Assembly: GCA_964385055.1 (NCBI GenBank)
Contig: CAYLMH010000019.1
Span: 1-25,774, forward strand
Origin: JACRPI01 sp964385055
GTDB taxonomy: Archaea > Nanobdellota > Nanobdellia > Woesearchaeales > DSVV01
Length of the DNA stretch: 25,774 bases
Reading direction: 5' to 3'
The first letter of the stretch is position 1; every line of letters begins with the position of its first letter. The notes under the pieces were generated by a model, which did no database searches, was not told the origin of the DNA, and was given only the letters and a program-made list of their open reading frames with translations. The translations under genes were made by a program, and so were the position numbers. Positions 20,327-25,774 of the stretch are shown here, piece by piece.

Positions 20327-21676
20327 TCATTGCTTTTCCCAGATATTTCCATACGCAACAAAACATTCTTGTGTTCGTTCGTTGACGCGCAGGGAGATTC
20401 CTTTCCGTAAAGCATTCAACTCAAAATCAGGAATACTTCTGAATGCATGACTATCCCTTGTTTTCCATCGAAATGGTGCTGCTACAAGTGTCCCATGCTC
20501 TCTTGCGATGTTACACATATGGTCAGAAAGTAGATTAATGTGTGAATACGGATGAAGAAATGCTGTTGCGTTGCAAATTTCCGGATAAGGAAATTGTCCT
20601 ATTTGCCCGTTATCACTATCTCGAGTATCAATAAGAAGATATCCTTTAGATCCATGCTTGTTGAATTCTTGAAGTGCGAGAGCACACGCTCTTTCTTTTG
20701 AAGGTGTTTGATTTTCTAAAATAAATATATTTGTAGGAGGAAAATATTTTTCACCACATCCAATAATGAGGTGCATATACAGGTCTGGATCATCATTTCT
20801 GTAAATAAAAGTTCCCTCCTGAAAAGTTTCTTTTGGAAGATAAGGAATAGGTGCATATTGAACAAGAGTAAGAGGGGAAACTTGCGTTTCTTTGACATAC
20901 TCCACCTCCAGTCCTTCTGGAAAATCTCCTCTTTTTTTGAGGGCAAATAATGCTTTGAGCAATGGTCTTGCTAACAGCTCCATAAACAAATCATCATCAA
21001 GATCTTTTCTGAAGTCATCTTTTCTTTCAAACTTCTTTCTCCATTTTCCGATTTCCCTCTCAAAATAATATCGAAATGCAGGAACTTTATTTTGCATTCC
21101 TTCAAACGAATGTCCTTCGTTGACCGTGATTTCAATAAAATCCTCCGCAAGCAATTTCGCAGAGCCAGAGTAGGCAACTTCACCATCTTCGTAAACAACA
21201 GTAGGACAAATTTGTAAGCCGAGTGAAAAACCTGAAATACCGTGCTTTTCTGTATACGCACGAATGTCTGGATTGAGTTCATAGCCCAAAACGCTACAGA
21301 GTAATCCTTCTCTCGTTTCCGCAGTCATAGATTTTTGAAATCTTCTCGAGTCTCCAATTCCTGCTGCGCGTGTTGCAACAGTATCTTCAAAGGTCAGTGC
21401 AGAACGGACAAGATAATCGTCGGGAGTAAAAGGAATTCGAGAATCAGAAAAAATTGCTGCAAGTATTTCTTCAACATAATCAACACGATATAAAAGAGGA
21501 CATTCGCTATTTAATTTTGGATCTGCTGGTGGAAGAGAAACAAGAGCATCCAGCGTGACAACTCCTTGCACATCAAGATCATGAAGCAACGCATAGTTCC
21601 TTGTTTTCGGAGCATGGTCTTCTAATGTTGTTCCTTCAGGAATCCAGATTCCTTTTTGTGTTTCAACAAAGCGCAT
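20327..21676 (-). CDS. Uncharacterised soluble protein upstream of gatD
   Basis: I do not recognise this 449-residue protein. No signal peptide or membrane helix is apparent. Notable stretches are IWIPEGTTLEDHAPKTRN near the start, SLGLQICPTVVYEDGEVAYSG (about 150-172), a charged helical region FEREIGKWRKKFERKDDFRKD, YAPIPYLPKE, LHLIIGCGEKYFPP-type strands with a Gly-Cys-Gly, GYLLIDTRDSDNGQIGQFPYP, and AFRSIPDFELNALRKGISLRV at the end. It has few Cys and is mixed alpha/beta. It is not GatE, which has a different length and N-terminal motif. The start (ATG 21676) has a TATA-like CATTAAAAATC about 25-30 bases upstream. It is divergent from the membrane protein at 21760 and leads toward gatD 42 bases downstream. 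Confidence 0.7.
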   Translation of the reverse strand: MRFVETQKGIWIPEGTTLEDHAPKTRNYALLHDLDVQGVVTLDALVSLPPADPKLNSECPLLYRVDYVEEILAAIFSDSRIPFTPDDYLVRSALTFEDTVATRAAGIGDSRRFQKSMTAETREGLLCSVLGYELNPDIRAYTEKHGISGFSLGLQICPTVVYEDGEVAYSGSAKLLAEDFIEITVNEGHSFEGMQNKVPAFRYYFEREIGKWRKKFERKDDFRKDLDDDLFMELLARPLLKALFALKKRGDFPEGLEVEYVKETQVSPLTLVQYAPIPYLPKETFQEGTFIYRNDDPDLYMHLIIGCGEKYFPPTNIFILENQTPSKERACALALQEFNKHGSKGYLLIDTRDSDNGQIGQFPYPEICNATAFLHPYSHINLLSDHMCNIAREHGTLVAAPFRWKTRDSHAFRSIPDFELNALRKGISLRVNERTQECFVAYGNIWEKQ

Positions 21677-21694
21677 GAAGGAGAAAAAGTGTGT

Positions 21695-21738
21695 TGATTT
21701 TTAATGATTATGGTCCAAACAAAGCAAACTATATATAT
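21695..21738. promoter_or_regulatory. Divergent promoter region
   Basis: A minus-strand TATA-like CATTAAAAATC (21695-21706) serves the 449-residue protein. A plus-strand CTATATATAT (21729-21738) serves the membrane protein at 21760, about 25-30 bases before its ATG. Both mRNAs would be leaderless or nearly so. Confidence 0.55.
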
Positions 21739-21759
21739 CCGTAAAGTCAAAAAAACTTC

Positions 21760-22998
21760 ATGGACACGCTCTACGATGATATGTACATGAAAAAGCATTT
21801 GGGAGAGTATGTTCTTTTTCAGTTAGAGCAAGGCTATGATCTTCCTGATATCAAAAGTGCGCTTCTCAGATTCGGCTACAAAAAACCATTGGTTAAAGAA
21901 ATTCTCGACATGCTGCACGTCACTGTTCCAAAGAAAAAGCCTGCGATGTATAGCGCGCATGATTTGGATCAAGAATTGAAAGTGTATGTCCAAAGTCTGC
22001 TCATAGATTATATTGTCAAAGAACACAAAGTAGGTTATCCACTCGAAGCAATAAAGAAAGCGTTGATTAATTTTGGTCATGATCCTAGCGTCATTGATGA
22101 AGCAATCCTCATCATTGAAAGCGGAAAAGTAGTCGATTATCGTCTCGACGCAAGTCCTGTGAAATTCCCTCAGCAAATTGTCGCGCCACTTACTATTTTC
22201 TTGATTTTTGCGTTCCTTGTTTTTCTGAGCATCACCACAGACACGTCAATTATCACGATCATTCCAAATTTCCTCCCGTTGTTCCTCACCTTCATCCTCG
22301 CGAACATCGCGTATTATTTTCTGCCAAAGAGCCAGTTGCTTGCGGCAATTCCGCTCCTTGCAGTTTTACTAACAGTAGGAATATTTATTTTGGGAACGCA
22401 GTATGCGATTCTCGGAAAAGCGCCAGGCAGCGATATGATTTTAATTCTCAACGCAGCAGTTGCGTTTATCAGTACAGGAATAGTTTGCGCGTTTTCCAAG
22501 AAAGGAAAAGAAGACATTGTCGTGCAGATTAAAGACAAGAAGATGCGAAAGCAGGCAGAGAAAGAGCATGGTCTTGTGGAAGATAAGATCCATACTCCAA
22601 GATTCGGCGCAGATATGCCAAAAGAACCATATCATCCAAGAGGGCATGCAGTTATTCCGCATACAGGGCAAGGAATGCATGCGCAGCATCCTCGTCATGT
22701 TCCTTCTGCGCAGCCATTGCAGCAGGATAGAGATCAGAAAAATAGTATGCTTGCGTTCTTGAAAGAAGGAATTGACAAGAAGCACGTTGTCGCGCAGAAA
22801 CATCCTCCTGTCTCACGACCACCAGTCATAGTTCATGAAAATCAACAAAACCAAGGAGGACAGCAACACGCACAATCTTCTGTCCAAAAATCAGCGCATG
22901 CAAAAACATCTGGAGCTCGCATCATGCCAAGTTCTTTAGAAGCATTACCTGACAGAAAAGAAAAAGAGAAGAAAATTCCATTGAAGCAGATGGAGTAG
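21760..22998 (+). CDS. Polytopic membrane protein with duplicated N-terminal helical module
   Basis: The 412-residue protein has two copies of a roughly 37-residue helical unit: residues 15-51 (EYVLFQLEQGYDLPDIKSAL, then LRFGYKKPLVKEILDML) and 82-118 (IDYIVKEHKVGYPLEAIKKA, then LINFGHDPSVIDEAILI). Both keep G-Y/H, a helix of I-x-x-A-L, F-G-Y/H and a final L. The same unit opens the protein at 1946. Four membrane helices follow (about 141-162, 164-190, 193-213, 221-246), then a long disordered, His/Gln/Pro-rich cytoplasmic tail (about 250-400). TATA box CTATATATAT at about -25 to -30. The vWA gene follows after 70 bases with its own TATA. No family name known to me; the modules may be an interaction domain for a membrane complex. 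Confidence 0.75.
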   Translation: MDTLYDDMYMKKHLGEYVLFQLEQGYDLPDIKSALLRFGYKKPLVKEILDMLHVTVPKKKPAMYSAHDLDQELKVYVQSLLIDYIVKEHKVGYPLEAIKKALINFGHDPSVIDEAILIIESGKVVDYRLDASPVKFPQQIVAPLTIFLIFAFLVFLSITTDTSIITIIPNFLPLFLTFILANIAYYFLPKSQLLAAIPLLAVLLTVGIFILGTQYAILGKAPGSDMILILNAAVAFISTGIVCAFSKKGKEDIVVQIKDKKMRKQAEKEHGLVEDKIHTPRFGADMPKEPYHPRGHAVIPHTGQGMHAQHPRHVPSAQPLQQDRDQKNSMLAFLKEGIDKKHVVAQKHPPVSRPPVIVHENQQNQGGQQHAQSSVQKSAHAKTSGARIMPSSLEALPDRKEKEKKIPLKQME

Positions 22999-23068
22999 TA
23001 TTTTTTCTTAAATAATTGCGTCACCCAAAAAGCAAACTTTATAATACCAGAAATATCGAAAAATCGTT

Positions 23069-24907
23069 ATGGTCAGTATTTTGAATTATGCAGATAATCT
23101 CGCAGGCGCATGGCTTTTCGCAGGACTTATTTTCTTCATCTTAATGTATCTGATTAAGCCAAAACCAAATGAGCGGGTCATCCCATCACTCATGTTTTTG
23201 CATAGAGAAATGCACACACAAAAGAGTAATTCTTTTTTCCAGCGATTCTTGCGAGATCTTCTCATTTTATTTCATCTTTTAATCCTCTTGCTGATGGCAG
23301 TTGCAGCAATGCATCCCTATTACAATACAAAAGCAGATGTCGCAGCAGAGTACACCGTCATTGTTATCGATAATAGTGCAAGTATGGCAACAAGTGCAGG
23401 ATTATCGAGCAGACTAAGCAGCGCGCTTAGCGAAGCAAAAGATCATTTGGAAGGAAAAGTAAGTATTATTCTCGCGCAAAATGCGCCGTATGTTGTTTTG
23501 CAAGAAGGAGATAAAGAAGATGCGTTAGACATTGTCAATTATATTCCGCAGTCAAGTGCGCTTTCCGCGATTGGATCCAGCGTTCTTGCGGCAGATGATC
23601 TTTTGGGAGAACATAAAGGAAAAGTCGTCGTCATCAGTGATTTCATCAATACAGATCCCCTTGATCCATACATTGCCAAAGAATCTTTAGAAGCAAAAGG
23701 ACACAGAGTAGAATTTATATCGTTAAGAGAAGAAGCAGACAACGTGGGCATTGTGGATATGGAAAGCGTGGATGAAGAAACTATTGTGACGCTGCAGAAT
23801 TATAACGATGATACTGTGTCAGTAACAGTGACGATAAACGGGAAAGAGTATGATCTTGATATTGCGGCGAATTGGCAGGAAAAATTGACCTTCCAGCATG
23901 TTCCTGGTCTCAACAACATCACGTTGGAAACAGGAGATGATTTTGATTTTGATAATAACGTGCTCTTGAGTGTTCCGCAGAGAAAAGAAACAAGTATCCT
24001 CGTCATTACAAACAATGAAAAAAGTTATGTGTATCCGGTGCTGCAGGCATACGCAGAAGCATGGAATGATGAAGCGACAGTAGAAAAAGGAGAACCTCCT
24101 GTCATGCCTGTCGTTGATCATGATGTTATTGTCATAAGTGATGTCACCACAAATAGTCTTCCAAGTTCTGTCATCAGTAGAATTAAAGAAGCAGTTGCGG
24201 ACGGGTCGACATTGATCGTTACTGCGCAGGATGATCTGGAAGACTTGGATCTTGATGATATTCTTCCTATCACATTTGCGGATGATCCATTAAGAAATCA
24301 AAGAGTAGATGTCGCGATGGCAAATGTTCTCACTGCTGTTACAGATGGTGTTTCAATCACCACTGTAGACAAGTATATGGCAGCGACAGCAAAAGAAAAC
24401 ACAGTGACGCTTGCGGCAACACCTGATGCTGTTCCTATTTTGGCAATCGGCAGTTATGGTGAAGGAACAGTGGTGTATTACGGCATTTTTGAAACAAACA
24501 GCACGTTCAAGTATGATGTTTCCTATCCGCTCTTCTGGCTGCAGTTAGTGGATTATGTTATCGGAAAAGATACTGTTGAAACACTCAATTACAGAATCGG
24601 TGAAAAAGTTGTCTTTGATAATGAAATTCCAGTGCAGACGCCGTCAGGAAAGCAAGACGATATGGAGAGCATTGAGTTTGATGAAGTGGGAATCTATCAA
24701 TACAAGGATAAACAGGTTGCGGTCAATCTCCTCAACAAAGTGGAGTCTAATGTGGATTATGTCAATGAAGAATTTGAAAGTGCGCTGATAGAAGCAGAAA
24801 CAGAGAAAGTAACATCCAAACAGCCAATAACAAAAGCATTGATCATTACCATGATCATTGTCTTATTCCTCGAGTTATTATACATCAAAATGAGAGGTGA
24901 CTTCTAA
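23069..24907 (+). CDS. BatA-like membrane protein with vWA domain
   Basis: The 612-residue protein begins with the two-helix BatA-type N-terminus (helices about 12-29 and 63-81, with RVIPSLMFLHREM between). A vWA domain follows: TVIVIDNSASMATSAGLSSR, with the MIDAS motif D101-x-S103-x-S105. Further on are KVVVISDFINTD and a long exterior region with beta-sandwich modules and an inserted glutamine amidotransferase-like stretch (PVVDHDVIVISDVTTNSLP, ILPITFADDPLRNQRVDVAM). A final membrane helix lies at about 591-608. The layout matches BatA/aerotolerance-type vWA proteins, usually acting with a MoxR ATPase and DUF58 protein, which are not in this window. TATA box ACTTTATAATA lies about 30 bases before the ATG. 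The stop codon overlaps the start of the next vWA gene (TAATG), so the two are translationally coupled. Confidence 0.85.
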   Translation: MVSILNYADNLAGAWLFAGLIFFILMYLIKPKPNERVIPSLMFLHREMHTQKSNSFFQRFLRDLLILFHLLILLLMAVAAMHPYYNTKADVAAEYTVIVIDNSASMATSAGLSSRLSSALSEAKDHLEGKVSIILAQNAPYVVLQEGDKEDALDIVNYIPQSSALSAIGSSVLAADDLLGEHKGKVVVISDFINTDPLDPYIAKESLEAKGHRVEFISLREEADNVGIVDMESVDEETIVTLQNYNDDTVSVTVTINGKEYDLDIAANWQEKLTFQHVPGLNNITLETGDDFDFDNNVLLSVPQRKETSILVITNNEKSYVYPVLQAYAEAWNDEATVEKGEPPVMPVVDHDVIVISDVTTNSLPSSVISRIKEAVADGSTLIVTAQDDLEDLDLDDILPITFADDPLRNQRVDVAMANVLTAVTDGVSITTVDKYMAATAKENTVTLAATPDAVPILAIGSYGEGTVVYYGIFETNSTFKYDVSYPLFWLQLVDYVIGKDTVETLNYRIGEKVVFDNEIPVQTPSGKQDDMESIEFDEVGIYQYKDKQVAVNLLNKVESNVDYVNEEFESALIEAETEKVTSKQPITKALIITMIIVLFLELLYIKMRGDF

Positions 24908-25774
24908 TGGCATTCACCTTGTTTAATCTCGTGCAGTTTGAGTATCCGGAATATTTGTGGATCGCGGCGCCGCTGATACTCATTTCCATCGTTCTCACAT
25001 TCATTCCGTTCATGAAGTTGCCAAAAGAAGAGCAGCGCATTAATTGGACAACACGAGTATTCATGACAATCACACGAACGCTTCTTATTGCGCTATTGAT
25101 TTTCTCGCTTGCAGGACCATTTTATTCAGTAGAAACAGTATCGCAGGGAGATCCAACGATCATGCTCTTATACGACAATTCAACATCTATGGATCTTTTC
25201 AAGTATGATATCAACGCACTAAAAGTAGAATTAGAAGAGAAAGTGCCTGTTTCCATGATTCCGATTGCGTCAGGAACAAACTCCCGATTAGGGGATGCGA
25301 TCTTTAGGCAGCTGCAGTACAAAAATCTTTTACTGGTCACAGATGGAAATAACGCAGAGGATTCTATGAATTTTATTGACTTGGCTGCGTATGCGGAAAA
25401 GTTTAACACGACGATTAATGCGATTGAGATTAAAGAAGTCGAAGATGACGCGTCCATAAAAGTAAAAGGTCCGAAAACAGGAATCGTGGATACTGATTAT
25501 TATTTTAGTGTCGCGTTGGACAACATGAAGAAAGATTCTCGAGTGAAAGTGACTGTGGATGGCTATCCGATCTATGAAGGACAGATGACTGCGGCGTCTC
25601 TCGATCTCAAAAATAACTTTGATGATGTGGGCTATCACAAAATTGTCGCGACGTTGGAAGCGAATGATTATTTCACAGGAAACAATGAGTGGTATAAAGT
25701 AGTGGAGATTGTGGAAAAACCAAAAATCTTGTATGTCAATTATCGTCCATCAGAGTTTGATGAGATTCTCCCGG
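24907..25774 (+). CDS. Second vWA membrane protein, cut by the window edge
   Basis: The frame is open to the window end (289 codons) with no stop. The N-terminus has two membrane helices (about 17-36 and 53-70) and then a vWA domain: DPTIMLLYDNSTSMDLFKYD with MIDAS D90-x-S92-x-S94, later KNLLLVTDGNNAED with the D146 strand. An Ig-like strand module follows (KGPKTGIVDTDYYFSVALDN). It is a paralogue of the upstream vWA protein and starts inside its stop codon (TAATG), so it is cotranscribed with it. The pair corresponds to the BatA/BatB-type arrangement in which two vWA membrane proteins flank a MoxR-type system. Only the N-terminal part is visible, so length and C-terminal domains are unknown. 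Confidence 0.85.
   Translation, partial: MAFTLFNLVQFEYPEYLWIAAPLILISIVLTFIPFMKLPKEEQRINWTTRVFMTITRTLLIALLIFSLAGPFYSVETVSQGDPTIMLLYDNSTSMDLFKYDINALKVELEEKVPVSMIPIASGTNSRLGDAIFRQLQYKNLLLVTDGNNAEDSMNFIDLAAYAEKFNTTINAIEIKEVEDDASIKVKGPKTGIVDTDYYFSVALDNMKKDSRVKVTVDGYPIYEGQMTAASLDLKNNFDDVGYHKIVATLEANDYFTGNNEWYKVVEIVEKPKILYVNYRPSEFDEILP

Noticed and set aside
20327..21676. GatE, the expected partner of GatD
   Set aside because: Length (449) and motifs do not match GatE, which is about 600 residues with a GatB-like core.

Overview
The window looks like a chromosomal segment of an AT-rich archaeon, most likely a DPANN lineage such as Woesearchaeota or Pacearchaeota; the lineage is inference. Archaeal marks: a gatD gene for archaeal tRNA-dependent amidotransferase; three proteins with class III (archaellin/pilin-type) signal peptides; a TrmB-family and two Lrp/AsnC-like regulators; TATA boxes about 25-35 bases before many start codons with little or no leader; a tRNA gene with a bulge-helix-bulge-type intron and no encoded CCA; and a VapBC pair.

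Layout. Bases 1-1851: the C-terminal end of an XPD/Rad3-type helicase, converging on a two-gene minus-strand unit (repeat-rich surface protein, then a YuiD-type PAP2 membrane protein). 1946-3748: a membrane-anchored Cys/Asp-rich ectodomain protein and a small helical protein. 3749-5979: a divergent pair of unrecognised exported proteins, one with a lipobox-like signal. 5966-6958: a LysM-like membrane protein and an Lrp-like regulator behind a palindromic operator. 7140-8771: a lipoprotein with Ig/cadherin-like repeats and a zincin HExxH motif. 8906-9552: VapBC. 9556-11860: a metallophosphoesterase, a small unknown protein and a nucleotidyltransferase-like protein. 11900-16234: a cell-surface block with three prepilin-like proteins, a Cys-rich secreted protein and a membrane coiled-coil protein. 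The block also holds a second Lrp-like regulator with the same operator and a probable structured RNA. 16464-16580: an intron-containing class II tRNA. 16739-18959: a TrmB-like regulator divergent from a truncated PLP-enzyme gene that runs into a truncated receiver-like gene. 18968-21676: gatD and an unrecognised 449-residue protein. 21760-25774: a membrane protein with duplicated N-terminal repeats and two vWA membrane proteins, the last cut by the window edge.

Much of the window encodes exported or membrane proteins, so it reads as an envelope and surface locus. The two Lrp-like regulators and their shared TTCGAA operators suggest a small regulatory circuit linking the LysM protein to the surface genes (inference). 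The items most worth following are that circuit, the roughly 208-base structured RNA near 15.05 kb, the tRNA whose splicing geometry and identity elements disagree on the anticodon, the gene junction near 18.46 kb, and a 37-residue N-terminal module shared by two membrane proteins. No CRISPR array, transposase, rRNA or integrase was seen.
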